64,000 nt of DNA, taken from positions 6,329,001-6,393,000 of the forward strand of contig OZ014415.1 of NCBI GenBank assembly GCA_963965975.1. Reading direction: 5' to 3'. The notes beneath the pieces were generated by a model. That model made no database searches, was not told where the DNA came from, and was given only the letters and a program-made list of their open reading frames with translations. This document shows, in pieces, positions 1 through 10,769 of the stretch (position 1 is its first letter; each line of letters starts with the position of its first letter). The translations under genes were made by a program, and so were the position numbers. Source of the DNA: Xestospongia bergquistia. Its lineage: Eukaryota; Porifera; Demospongiae; Haplosclerida; Petrosiidae.

Positions 1-200
1 AGCTGGATTCAAAGAATTTAACTATATGACATCTAATGCCTTACTACCTGACATCTATAATAAATTGATCTGAAGTTATTTCTCTCAAGTAAAGGTATCA
101 ATGCAGCTAGTTATTACTCAATATAACAAATATGCTTTGTTGTTAATATTTCCTATAGTATAATTATTTGTATGATAAAATGATTATAGTGTTCAAGGAT
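1..200 (-). promoter_or_regulatory. 5' flank of a membrane-family gene lying left of the window
   Basis: This stretch matches the block that lies directly upstream of the first coding exon of minus-strand membrane-family members at about 4087, 6563, 7205, 9681 and 10323. In those copies the ATG lies about 15-20 bases to the left, so another member probably begins just outside the window. The block carries the motif TATGACATCTAA (plus-strand reading). A promoter role is inferred from position and conservation only. Confidence 0.5.
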
Positions 201-207
201 GTGGCTA

Positions 208-528
208 TCAATAAGGTACTATGATAAGTCTGACTGAATTGGGACTTATATTATAAACACACATTATATAAAATATGTCATAAACACGTTTACCCACTAT
301 GGTTACTCTTTCAATTAAGAGAGGTATAAATGTGAACAATAAAAGAGACATGTATAACATTCCATTAGCTGCATAATCTACTGCATCACTACAACTTGAA
401 TCACAGTTAAATATATCACCATATGCTATAATATAGTCACTGAAATTGTCGCCAAAATAGTATAAATAAAATAATATATAAATAATATATATATTTTTAA
501 GAAGTACAGAAGTTTTGCTACCGTCCAC
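208..528 (-). pseudogene. Partial exon of the multi-pass membrane family
   Basis: An open stretch of about 100 codons aligns with the middle of the membrane-protein family of this array. It keeps a hydrophobic segment, the YxxGxN-like end of membrane segment 3, a short loop with two cysteines spaced C-x3-C, and the next hydrophobic segment ending in a proline. The first 80 or so residues of the family, the W-S-P-W-K block and all C-terminal membrane segments are missing. No six-base first exon is found next to it. It is divergent from its neighbours, so it is an old copy. It is either a decayed remnant or one exon of a differently organised gene. Confidence 0.45.
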
Positions 529-1528
529 TATAGTTTGTTGGCTACCAGTGCTGTGTTTGCCGAGTTAAAGCAGTTCAAAGCCATTTGCCTGGGTAACACA
601 TTTAACATAATTCTCAAAGTATACTTGTGGTATTGTAGATTATTTGTGTCTTTGAGCTCAAGTGTTATTTTTTAAACAAAATTAAATGTATTATTTCCTT
701 TATATTGTAAATGATACCAAGAAATTATAATGTCTGTAAATATTTAATATATTCTCTGTTTTGGAATATACAAATATTAAAACATATTACTGTATTCTTT
801 TTGTCAATGAATTATTCACTTTGTTATAATAAACTTACCCCTTACTTTGTTATAATAAACTTACCCCCATAAATCGTTGTCCTTAAAGCAACAAGTCACA
901 ACCTTCACTTTCTAATCTACACTTCTTGTGACTTTGTGTAATTGTAAGGAAAGGAGGTGGTCACCCTCCTAAAGGAAATTACCAAATGTAGAATGTGCAC
1001 ATCACAATTGACTAAGAACTTCCTTGATAACAACAAGCAATACCCTAAGAATGTACACCATGCATCCAACTTTTATAGAAACTGAGCTGAGAGGCATGTC
1101 ATGTCACCTTCTTTTGTAGTTTCTTAGTATATCAGTGGTGAACATATTCTACAATGTCTCACCTTGCCAGGCTAGTTGGTTATATATGTCAGACAGAAAT
1201 ATGTTTGCTTGTATAATTATTTCTTCTCCTCTAATTGGAGAAGATTGAACTAATGTCATGTTCAGAATTGATAAAATGTAGATTTGTTGTAATATTAGTT
1301 TTACAAAAACATATCAATGATGGTGTCTGAATGTTATAAATCGATTTGTCTTTGATACATTTAATGTTGGTACATCTGTTGCTTGAGAAAACATTTAACA
1401 TCATGAGAAATCCTTTGTGTAACTGAAAATTGCCAACACCCATCCTGGAAAGTTATAAACATTAATTCAACATAATTTTTAAGAGAGACATTTTTTATCT
1501 GTTAGTTATTATTATAGCCCTGTTTATA
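529..1528. other. Intergenic, no gene recognised
   Basis: AT-rich DNA between a partial membrane-family exon and the plus-strand broken member. Around 805-870 a 26-base stretch ending in aaacttaccccc-like sequence occurs twice in tandem. Short open frames here show no resemblance to the local families. Confidence 0.4.
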
Positions 1529-2629
1529 ATGGTGGTAAGATATGCTGCAGTATTACTACTATAATATTACATGTGTAATATGTACACTTTGCTTTTTACA
1601 GGACCACGATGATACTAAAGACTACAGTTTAAAGATTTCCTTGGTACTATAGACTCTTCTGTCAGAAATGATCATGCAGTTGCTTGCCATTAGTACAAAT
1701 GTCAGTAAACACAGAGATTTATTAGCTGTTATAATATTTTCTGTCATAGCTATTTGTATCTTAGCTTCAGGCATTGGTATAAGTGTTTAATGATAAAGTA
1801 TCGCACTTTGTATCTCAAGAAGGAAAGTAAAGGGGACTTTACTATTGATCTTAGTGAATGTTTCTTCATAGGAATTGCTAGTTTGTTGTATTATGTTGGC
1901 AGTAACTTAGATACTGTGATGCAAAACTTTGGAACTAGTTTAGGATGTGGTACTGATTGTCAAAATAATATCAATGACATTTCAACTGTATTACTAGTAA
2001 TGTCATTAGTGGCATTCACAATGCTGCCTAGTTTGAGTGATAAGGCTAAAGCTCTACGTGACACTGTGTACACACCCAAAGAAGATGAATGGTCGTGGTC
2101 TTTTTGGAAAAATACAGAGCATGCTATTTCAATGATAAACGAGGTCGATGGGTGGTTTTCCACTGTGACAGATTTAACTTCAAGCTCATCCTCATATTGT
2201 CCCTCACTTGAATTGGCTATTGCTTGGGTACTCTATGGTGTTATCATAGTGGTATGGATTGGGTTTGTTGTCATAACTTATGGACCTGGTTTTGTCCTCA
2301 TTTCAAAAAGAAAATCTCACAAAAAGAAGACATATATAGGTCTGATATTAGTGTGTATTATCTTATGTATCTTTCCATCACTGTATCTCTTTGCTAACAA
2401 TGATCAGCCTTCTGGATGTTTATTTGGATGTGATGTCTCTAGTGATACTCAAGATAGAGTTTGTCATAATACTGCATATCGTGTTACAAGAGCTTCTCTT
2501 CTTTTCTTGATGTTTATTGTGCTTCTTTTACTTGTGAGTGGAATGATTATCAATGGATTACATAATCTTGCTATATCACAATGGAAACAGAAACCTAGAG
2601 ATACAAAACAACAAAAGACAATTAAATAA
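1529..2629 (+). pseudogene. Multi-pass membrane family member, opposite strand, broken at the N-terminus
   Basis: This is the only plus-strand member of the family. The usual first exon (ATG GTG, 1529-1534) is followed by an intron at 1535-1601 with a good donor and acceptor. Exon 2 starts in the expected frame with D-H-D, but meets an in-frame TAG at 1653-1655. It then continues in the same frame through a hydrophobic segment to a stop near 1788. The rest of the protein is open in another frame from an ATG at 1790 to 2629 (about 280 aa). That part has the family cysteine loop, a diverged W-S-F-W-K block and the last three membrane segments. One nonsense codon and one frameshift therefore separate the first membrane segments from the rest. 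Use of the ATG at 1790 to make a shorter protein cannot be excluded. Confidence 0.7.
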
Positions 2630-2855
2630 AAAATTGTTGTTCATTATTCAAATTTGCAATGTTTTTTTTTCTGATCAAGTAGAATTCTTGAATGATAAAA
2701 GAAAACTGTATTAATATGTATAGTGTTAAAGTATTAATGATAGGTAAATAATGAAATGGGTGGACACAGACAACCAGTATGTAAACGTTAAGTGAAAATA
2801 TCAATGAAACTGTTAAATCACTGTTTGAATAACAATAATTATGGTTTGTCATTAA

Positions 2856-4073
2856 TTATGTTTTATCATCACTTTGTTCCTCAAGATCAATGTCAATTGG
2901 CTTATCAGTTTCATCTGTTTTATTAACTTTCTCCTGATTAACAGATATTTGGTCTTGTTCGTCATTCTCAGAACTTGGATTCATTTGGTTTAGTGTTGGG
3001 TGTCCATTATTTCCTTTCCCAAAATCAAGAATATTTTTGCCATGTTTCAGACACCAATGAACAATGAGTATAACAGTCACTGATGATAGATATATCATGA
3101 CTACTGCTAAAATGGCAGCCCTTGTAGCATGGAATGAATAGTAATGACACTCTGTTGTACTATTAAGATATTGTAAATCTGTTTGACAATCAAACATGCA
3201 ACCAAGTGGTTGAACATTATCAGCTAAAATATATCCACCAGAAGAGACCCATATCAAAGCCAGTATTATACATAAAATGACAGCTTTGTACCTATTTTTC
3301 TTTCTCCTGAAAGCTTTAATAACGCCTGGTAAAGCAATTACAACAAGCAAGACAGCCCAAATTATAAGACTTATAATAAGCAAGATCCATGCTAAATATA
3401 AATCATGTGAAGGACAATGTATAGTTGCTTTTACTGGTATATCAGAAACTGCTGTAAACCAGGCATCAAATTCAAGTAGAAGGGCCATTGACTGTGCTGT
3501 AATTTTCCAAGGTGACCATGGAGTCTCAGTACTCCCTCCAATATTCGTGATCATGTGAATTGTTAATACTTTTGTCTTATTGACAAATGGTGGGGTTAGC
3601 CGAAGTATCAGAATAGAGAGAATAATGAGAGTATTACTAATTTCAACCAAAATCTCTCTGCACTCATCATTACAGTCAAAGTATTGCCCATAAGCAGCAA
3701 ATACAGCGCCAATTTTATTTCCTAAAAGATAGGACACACCAGCTAAAGATGTTAGCACATGTGCCACAACAATTGTAATAAAATCTGTTTTGCTTCTCTT
3801 TGAAAACAATCTCTTTCTATAGATGATTGTTCCAAAAATAACGAAAAGAGAAAATAAAATGAAGAAGGCAACTATCATCAAAAGAATTACTAGAGAAGCT
3901 ATTGCATACTGCTTTGTATTTCCCTTTAAAATGTAAAAAAATTGGGCAATGAGTGACATGAGTAGGTTCAAAAGAATTAAGACAATTTTAAGAATATATT
4001 CATTCAAATGTTCATGATCCTAGAAGACATATAATTACAAAAAGATAATGATATAGCTAAGACTTACCACCAT
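2856..4073 (-). CDS. Multi-pass membrane protein, tandem family (copy 1)
   Basis: The model has two exons. Exon 1 is only ATG GTG (4068-4073). The intron is 4020-4067, and exon 2 is 4019-2856, giving 389 aa that start M-V-D-H-E-H-L-N-E-Y. Seven strongly hydrophobic segments are visible at about residues 11-32, 41-68, 82-104, 130-150, 213-237, 247-268 and 300-323. A weaker amphipathic one near 172-193 (after W-S-P-W-K) would make eight. With eight segments all basic loops (RKR after segment 2, RRKK before segment 6) lie inside and all cysteine loops lie outside. The tail is hydrophilic and acidic. The conserved A-x-S-M-A-L and D-A-W-F-x-A-V-S motifs define the family. I do not recognise it, and I see no GPCR, tetraspanin or transporter signature. 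The splice model is supported by the same arrangement in all copies. Confidence 0.7.
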
Positions 4074-4086
4074 GGCTTCACTACTT

Positions 4087-4300
4087 GTTGTTAGCTGGTT
4101 TCAAAGAATTTAACTATATGACATCTAATGCTTCACTACCTGACATCTATAATAAATTGATCTGAAGTTTTTACTGTCAAGTAAAGGTATCAGTGAAGTT
4201 TGTTATTACTCAATATAACAGTTTTTAATTATGCTGACAGGTTACCAAATATCTTTGATTTTTTCTTCATATGGTATATATATTTGTATTAATAGTATAG
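4087..4300 (-). promoter_or_regulatory. Conserved 5' flank of membrane-family copy 1
   Basis: This block is shared almost unchanged with the flanks at 1, 6563, 7205, 9681 and 10323. It contains AACTATATGACATCTAA (plus-strand reading) about 40 bases upstream of the ATG. The related TATGACTTCTAA lies at a similar distance upstream of copies 2 and 3, which have a different flank. A core-promoter or initiator role is inferred. Confidence 0.45.
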
Positions 4301-4582
4301 AAGGATGTGGCTAGTAGTAGTGTGCAAAACATAATATGTTATAGACTTTTAGCTGAATTGGTGACCACAATATAAAAATATATACCTTATATAAAACATG
4401 TTATAAATATGGATATCAATAAGAAGTGTAGATTACAAATATGAAATATGATCAAGGTAGTAAACAATATACAACAAATTAGTTAACAAGGGAAGATATT
4501 AGGGTAATTCCAAATAGTGATGAACCATTATTTTGTAAGTTACATCAAAGCTTACAACAGTTTATGTCATATTATTACTTTG

Positions 4583-5769
4583 TTACTCAAGGCTGACATC
4601 CTTCTTATCATCAGCTTCGTTTTCAACAGCTGTCATTTCTTGATTGTCAGGTGTTTGGTCTTGTGTTTTATTTCCATTACATTCTTTTCTGAAAAGGATT
4701 ATTGTTTTGCCATTTTTCTGACACCAATGAACAATAAGCGTAACAGTCACAGATGTCAAAAAAATCAATATTATGAATAATATGGTAGCCCTTGTAGCAT
4801 GGAATGCCTCATAATGACAGTCAATTGTTGTGTGATTGATATTAAGATGTGGTAGATCTGTATAGCAACCAAATGTACATCCAAGTGGCTGAGTATTATC
4901 AACTAAAAGATATCCACCAGAAGCAACCCATATCAAAGCCAATATTACACATAAAATGGCAGCCTTGTGCCTATTTTCCTTTGTCCTGTAAACTTTAATA
5001 ACACCTGGTAAACCAATTACAACAAGTAAAGCTGCCCATATGATAAGACTTATAGCAAACAAGCCCCATTCTAAACACATCTCATGAAAAGGACAATGTC
5101 TAGGAGCTTCCCTTTCTGGTATATCAGAAACTGCTGTAAACCAAGCATCAATGTCTAACATTAGAGCCATTGACTGTGCTGTAATTTTCCAAGGTGACCA
5201 TAAAGGCTCCTTATTCTCCTTTATAGAGTGTGTATCTTTGACCACATGAATTGTTAGCATGTTTACCTTATTGACAAATGGTGGCGTTAGTGTAAGCAAT
5301 AGAATACAGAAAATAATAAGAGTATTACCCACTTCAATCAAACTCTCTCTGCACTCATGATCACAGCTTAAGTATTGCCCAAAATAGGCAAATATGATTC
5401 CAATTCTATTGCCCAGAAGATAGGACACCCCAGCTATAGCTGTTAACACATGTGCCACAACAATTGTAGGAAATGCTGTTTTGCTTTTCTTTGAAATTAT
5501 TCTCTCTCTAGAGGCAATTGTTCCAAAAATAATGACAAGAGAAAAGATAATGAAGATGATCACTGACAGCAATACAATCATCAAAGCAGCCATTCCATCT
5601 TGCTTTCTATCTTTCTTAGATACATACAAAATTTGGCCCATGAATGCTACTGATAAATTTAAGAGAATGACAAAAATTTTGAGAATATATTCATTTAAAT
5701 GTTCATGAGCCTAATCAACATAAACAATGACATTAATAAAATGTATATATTGTAACAACTTACTTCCAT
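4583..5769 (-). CDS. Multi-pass membrane protein, tandem family (copy 2)
   Basis: Exon 1 is ATG GAA (5764-5769), the intron is 5711-5763 and exon 2 is 5710-4583, for 377 aa starting M-E-A-H-E-H-L-N-E-Y. The protein has the same eight-segment plan as copy 1. It has the cysteine loop C-D-H-E-C after membrane segment 3, a W-S-P-W-K-I-T-A-Q-S block, D-A-W-F-T-A-V-S, and three cysteines in the loop before the last segment. The tail ends with a short acidic run and D-K-K-D-V. The copy in unit 2 (7750-8885) is a recent duplicate. The 5' flank (5770-5840) is of a second type, shared with copies 3 and 4. Function unknown. Confidence 0.72.
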
Positions 5770-6089
5770 TGTCTTGTTTGAAAATCTTCCAACAATTTAA
5801 ACTGTATGACTTCTAAACTAGCTTAGTGGCTGTCAATGAATTACAAGAGTTAGTATTTATTATTTATTATTAATTGCTATGAATAAATATTATGATTTAT
5901 ACATTTTTATATTGTTGTTGTTGTTGCTGTATTTATATAATTATGATAGTCTTAATTTCATCTTCACTATCGTCAATATTGATGGTAGTGATGCTGAAGT
6001 TGAAACAGATTGATAAGCTTCTTCATCAAAATGAGTTACCATATCCTGTTTATAATTGGAGACCATTTTCTCAATTAATATAGGAACTG
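5770..6089. other. Intergenic with a short TTG repeat
   Basis: This holds the second-type upstream flank, with TATGACTTCTAA near 5804, and then AT-rich DNA with a short TTG repeat at about 5914-5930. The same sequence recurs at 8886-9205 as part of the tandem duplication. The small cysteine-rich frame across the TTG run is a reading of the repeat and not a convincing gene. Confidence 0.5.
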
Positions 6090-6547
6090 CTCAATACCCA
6101 CTTCTATTACATATTGCAAATGAGACAGGTGCAGAAGAATGACAGCAATTCTAAATCAAATCTCCCTGCAATCTTCACCATGGCCAAACTCTATGCCTGT
6201 AACCAATATGGCAATTCTATTGCAAAGTGCTAGTGTACTCCAATAAAGGATTCAATACACAAGTTATAATTTATTTACCTTCTTTAAAAAACACATTCTC
6301 GAGAGAGATATTTAATTTGTTCTAAAAATAACTACAAGAGAAGTGATGATAAAAACATCAAGCATCATTAATATAGAATTTCTAAATGAAGCATTCCACC
6401 ATTTTGTGTATTTCTGTCTATAACATATAACATTTGAGCAACAAAGGGTACCAATAAGATCAGGAAAAAAATAAAAATTTTTAGAATGTTCCTAATCCTA
6501 GAAACATACAATAGCAACTAATAATAACAACTAACACTTACCACCAT
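6090..6547 (-). pseudogene. Decayed membrane-family member
   Basis: The first exon ATG GTG (6542-6547) and its splice donor are intact. The second exon begins with an acceptor near 6500 and keeps recognisable family sequence (I-L-K-I, then A-Q-M-L-Y-V, N-G-G-M), but several stops and frame changes follow. The segment 3 and 4 region is recognisable (I-A-I-L, D-C-R-E-I) with a TGA and small deletions. The whole C-terminal half is missing. A duplicate with the same lesions lies at 9205-9665, so decay preceded the 3.1-kb duplication. Confidence 0.75.
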
Positions 6548-6562
6548 GGCTTTGTTACCTGT

Positions 6563-6790
6563 TGTTAGCTGGATTCAAAGAATTTAACTATATGACATCT
6601 AATACCTTACTACTGACATCTATAATAAATTGATCTGAAGTTATTACTCTCAGGTAAAGGCATCAATGCAGCTTGTTATTACTCAATATAACAAATATGT
6701 TTTGTTTTTAATATTTCCTATAGTATATTTGTATGATAAAATGAATATAATGATCAAGAATGTGGCTATCAGTAAGGTACCAAATCATAC
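6563..6790 (-). promoter_or_regulatory. Conserved 5' flank of the decayed member
   Basis: Copy of the family upstream block with TATGACATCTAA, followed by shared AT-rich sequence. The stretch on to about 7015 has no gene of its own and resembles the flank of copy 4 at 10323-10760. Confidence 0.45.
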
Positions 6791-7015
6791 TAAGTCAGAC
6801 TTTTGACCAAATTGGCACTCACAACATAAATACACATTATATAAAATATGTCATAAATATAGATAGTAATAGACATTGTAAGTGTAAATATAATGTCTGA
6901 TTATTAGGGTGACTATGAAGAGTAAACAACAAATAAATTAACAAAGAAGATATTAGGGTAAAACCAAACAGTGATAAAACATACTTTTGTGAGTTATAGA
7001 AAAGCTTGCCACAAT

Positions 7016-7191
7016 TTATGTTGTAATGTCACTTTGTTCCTCAAAATTAACATCTTCCTTATTATCAGTTTCATTTCCAATAAATGTCATTTCTTTATCA
7101 TATTCATTCAAATATATTCATTCAAATGTTCATGATCCTAGAAGACATATAATTACAAAAAGATAATGATATAGCTAACACTTACCACCAT
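7016..7191 (-). pseudogene. Internally deleted membrane-family remnant (exon 1 joined to the tail)
   Basis: The ATG GTG first exon (7186-7191) and its intron are intact. Exon 2 reads D-H-E-H-L-N-E-Y-I and then stops at TGA. Directly after it comes the tail of another member, out of the original context: E-M-T-F-I-G-N-E, then E-E-Q-S-D-I-T-T and TAA. It matches the tail of copy 4 (10770-12061). More than 1 kb of coding sequence has been lost between short repeats of attcattcaaa. A duplicate lies at 10134-10309. Confidence 0.75.
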
Positions 7192-7204
7192 GGCTTCACT
7201 ACTT

Positions 7205-7440
7205 GTTGTTAGCTGGTTTCAAAGAATTCAACTATATGACATCTAATGCTTTACTACCTGACATCTATAATAAATTGATCTGAAGTTTTTACTGTCAAGT
7301 AAAGGTATCAGTGAAGTTTGTTATTACTTAATATAACAGTTTTTAATTATGCTGGCAGGTTACCATTGGTTCTTTCTTAATATATCATATGGTATCTATA
7401 TTTGTATTAATAGTATACAAGGACGTGGCTAGTAGAAGTG
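7205..7440 (-). promoter_or_regulatory. Conserved 5' flank of the deleted remnant
   Basis: Close copy of the flank at 4087-4300, kept although the gene body behind it is deleted. The region on to 7749 is a duplicate of 4300-4582 with no gene of its own. Confidence 0.45.
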
Positions 7441-7749
7441 TGCAAAATCATAATATGTCATAGACTTTTAGCTGAATTGGCGCCCACAATTAAAAAATAT
7501 ACACCTTATATGAAAATTTATTTAATATGGATAGCAATAATAAGTATACATTACAAATATGAAATATGATCAAGGTAATAAACAATATAGAACAAATTAG
7601 TTAACAAGGGAAGATATTAGGGTAATTCTAAATAGTGATGAACCATTATTTGTAAGTTACATCAAAGCTTACAACAGTTTATGTCATATTATCACTTTGT
7701 TACTAAAGGCTAACATCCTTCTTATCATCAGCTTCGTTTTCAACAGCTG

Positions 7750-8885
7750 TCATTCTTGATTGTCAGGTGTTTGGTCTTGTGTTTTATTTTCATTACATTC
7801 TTTTCTGAAAATGATTATTGTTTTGCCATTTTTCTGACACCAATGAACAACGAGTGTAACAGTCACAGATGACAAAAAAATCAATATTATGAATAATATG
7901 GTAGCCCTTGTAGCATGAAATGCCTCATAATGACAGTCAATTGTTGTGTGATTGATATTAAGATGTGGTAGATCTGTATAGCAATCAAATGCACAACCAA
8001 GTGGTTGAGTGTTATTACTTAAAAGATATCCGCCAGAAGCAACCCATATCAAAGCCAATATTATACATAAAATGGCAGCCTTGTGCCTGTTTTCCTTTGT
8101 CCTGTAAACTTTAATAACACCTGGTAAACCAATTACAACAAGTAAAGCTGCCCATATGATAAGACTTATAGCAAACAAGCCCCATTCTAAATACATCTCA
8201 TGAAAAGGACAATGTATAGGAGCTTCCCTTTCTGGTATATCAGAAACTGCTGTAAACCAAGCATCAAAGTCTAACATTAGAGCCATTGACTGTGCTGTAA
8301 TTTTCCAAGGTGACCATAAAGGCTCCTTATTCTCCTTTATAGATTGTGTATCTTTGATTACATAAATTGTTAGCGTGTTTACCTTATTGACAAATGGTGG
8401 TGTTAGTGTAAGCAATAGAATAGAGAAAATAATAAGAGTATTACCTATTTCAATCATACTCTCTCTGCACCCATGATCACAGCTTAAGAGATGCCCATAA
8501 TAGGCAAATATGATTCCAATTCTATTGCCCAGAAGATAAGACACACCAGCTAAAGCTGTTATCACATGTGCCACAACAATTGTAGGAAATGCTGTTTTGC
8601 TTTTCTTTAAAATTATTCTCTCTCTAGAGGCAATTGTTCCAAAAATAATAACAAGAGAAAAGATAATGAAGATGATCACTGACAGCAATGCAATTATCAA
8701 AGCAGCCATTCCATGTTGCTTTCTATCGCTCTTAGATATATAAAAAATTTGGCCTATGAATGCTACTGATAAATTTAAGAGAATGGCAAGAATTTTGAGG
8801 ATATATTCATTTAAATGTTCATGAGCCTAATCAACATAAACAATGACATTGATAAAAATTACATATTGCAACAACTTACTTCCAT
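7750..8885 (-). CDS. Multi-pass membrane protein, tandem family (copy 3), shortened tail
   Basis: Exon 1 is ATG GAA (8880-8885), the intron is 8827-8879 and exon 2 is 8826-7750, for 360 aa. It is nearly identical to copy 2 over all membrane segments, cysteine loops and the W-S-P-W-K block. At the tail, copy 2 reads D-N-Q-E-M-T-A-V. Here one T of a run is missing (near 7753, plus strand), so the frame closes at TGA after D-N-Q-E. The last 17 residues, including the acidic D-D-K-K-D end, are lost. The membrane domain is intact, so the gene may still work. This is the younger copy of the tandem duplication. Confidence 0.7.
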
Positions 8886-9204
8886 TGTCTTGTTTGAAAA
8901 TCTTCCAACAATTTAAACTGTATGACTTCTAAACTAGCTTAGTAGCTGTCAATGAATTACAGGAATTAGCACTTATTATTTATTATTAATTGCTATGAAT
9001 AAATATTATGATTTATACATTTTTATATTGTTGTTGTTGTTGCTGTATTTGTATAATTATGATAGTCTTAATTTCATCTTCACTACCGTCAATATTGATG
9101 GTAGTGATGCTGAAGTTGAGAGAGATTGATAAGCTTCTTCATCAAAATGAGTTACCATATCCTGTTTATAATTGGAAACTATTTTCTCAATTAATGTAGG
9201 AACT
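8886..9204. other. Intergenic, duplicate of 5770-6089
   Basis: Second-type upstream flank of copy 3, then AT-rich DNA and a short TTG repeat near 9030. No gene supported. Confidence 0.5.
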
Positions 9205-9665
9205 GCTCAATACCCACTTCTATTACATATTGCAAATGAGATAAGTGCAGAAGAATGACAGTAATTTTTAAATCAAATCTCCCTGCAATCTTCACCATGG
9301 CCAAACTCTATGCCTGTAACCAGTATGGCAATTCTATTGCAAAGTGCTAGTGTACTCCAATTAAAGGATTCAATACACAAGTTATAATTTATTTACCTTC
9401 TTTAAAAAACACATTCTCGAGAGAGATATTTAATTTGTTCTAAAAATAACTACAAGAGAAATGATGATAAAAACATCAAGCATCATTAATATAGAATTTC
9501 TAAAGGAAGCATTCCACCATTTTGTGTATTTCTGTCTATAACATATAACGTTTGGGCAACAAAGGGTACCAATAAGATCAGGAAAAAGATAAAAATTTTT
9601 AGAATGTTCCTAATCCTAGAAACATACAATAGCAACTAATAATAACAACTAACACTTACCACCAT
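9205..9665 (-). pseudogene. Decayed membrane-family member (duplicate)
   Basis: Duplicate of the decayed member at 6090-6547. It has an intact ATG GTG exon (9660-9665), a broken second exon covering membrane segments 1-4, and no C-terminal half. It shares the major lesions of the first copy. Confidence 0.75.
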
Positions 9666-9680
9666 GGCTTTGTTACCTGT

Positions 9681-10133
9681 TGTTAGCTGGATTCAAAGAA
9701 TTTAACTATATGACATCTAATACCTTACTACTGACATCTATAATAAATTGATCTGAAGTTATTACTGTCAGGTAAAGGCATCAATGCAGCTTGTTATTAC
9801 TCAATATAACAAATATGTTTTGTTGTTAATATTTCCTATAATATATTTGTATTATAAAATGATTATAATGTTCAAGGATATGGCTATCAGTAATGTACCA
9901 AATCATACTAAGTCAGACTTTTGACCAAATTGGCACTCACAACATAAATACACATTATATAAAATATGTCATAAATATAGATAGTAATAGACATTGTAAG
10001 TGTAAATATAATGACTGATTATTAAGGTGACTATGAAGAGTAAACAACAAATAAATTAACAAAGAAGATATTAGGGTAAAACCAAACAGTGATAAAACAT
10101 ACTTTTGTGAGTTATAGAAAAGCTTGCCACAAT
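9681..10133 (-). promoter_or_regulatory. Conserved 5' flank (duplicate) and spacer
   Basis: Duplicate of 6563-7015. The upstream block with TATGACATCTAA is at the left end, and no gene is seen in the rest. Confidence 0.4.
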
Positions 10134-10309
10134 TTATGTTGTAATGTCACTTTGTTCCTCAAAATTAACATCTTCCTTATCATCAGTTTCATTTCCAATA
10201 AATGTCATTTCTTTATCATATTCATTCAAACATATTCATTCAAATGTTCATGATCCTAGAAGACATATAATTACAAAAAGATAATGATATAGCTAACGCT
10301 TACCACCAT
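10134..10309 (-). pseudogene. Internally deleted membrane-family remnant (duplicate)
   Basis: Second copy of the exon-1-plus-tail remnant at 7016-7191. It has the ATG GTG exon, a short intron, the start of exon 2, then the tail reading frame ending in TAA. Confidence 0.7.
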
Positions 10310-10322
10310 GGCTTCACTACTT

Positions 10323-10769
10323 GTTGTTAGCTGGATTCAAAGAATTCAACTATATGACATCTAATGCTTTACTACCTGACATCTATAATAAATTGATCTG
10401 AAGTTATTACTCTCAGGTAAAAGTATCAATGCAGCTTGTTATTACTCAATATAACAAATATGTTTTGTTGTTAATATTTCCTATAGTATATTTGTATGAT
10501 AAAATGATTATAATGTTCAAGGATGTGGCTATCAGTAAGGTACCAAATCATACTAAGTCAGACTTTTGACCAAATTGACACTCACAACATAAATACACAT
10601 TATATAAAATATGTCATAAATATAGATAGTAATAGATATTGTAAGTGTAAATATAATGACTGATTATTAAGGTGACTATGAAGAGTAAACAACAAGTAAA
10701 TTAACAAAGAAGATATTAGAGTAAAATCAAACATCAATAAAACATAGTTATAGCAAAGCTTGCCACAAT
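10323..10769 (-). promoter_or_regulatory. Conserved 5' flank and spacer
   Basis: Another copy of the upstream block (TATGACATCTAA near 10352), followed by spacer shared with 6600-7015 and 9720-10133. No gene is seen in the rest. Confidence 0.4.

Larger units (their letters stand above)
4008..7125. repeat. Tandem segmental duplication, unit 1 (about 3.1 kb)
   Basis: Unit 1 is repeated as 7126-10245, colinearly and with very high identity. Each unit holds the first exon and flank of one member, one full gene, a decayed member and a deleted remnant. The same boundary sequence (cattcaaatgttcatgatcc, the 5' end of exon 2) occurs near 4000, 7120 and 10240. This suggests unequal crossing-over between the starts of second exons. 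Confidence 0.85.
7126..10245. repeat. Tandem segmental duplication, unit 2
   Basis: Second copy of the 3.1-kb unit, colinear with 4008-7125 along its whole length. The small differences include a one-base deletion in the tail of the gene it carries. Confidence 0.85.

Noticed and set aside
4583-5769. Assignment of the multi-pass family to G-protein-coupled receptors
   Set aside because: Seven clear hydrophobic segments invite it. However, the loop charges fit eight segments better, and no DRY, NPxxY or other receptor motif is seen.
5892-6083. Cysteine-rich small frame over a TTG repeat (also 9008-9199)
   Set aside because: The cysteines come from a TGT reading of a trinucleotide run. The two copies are just the tandem duplication.
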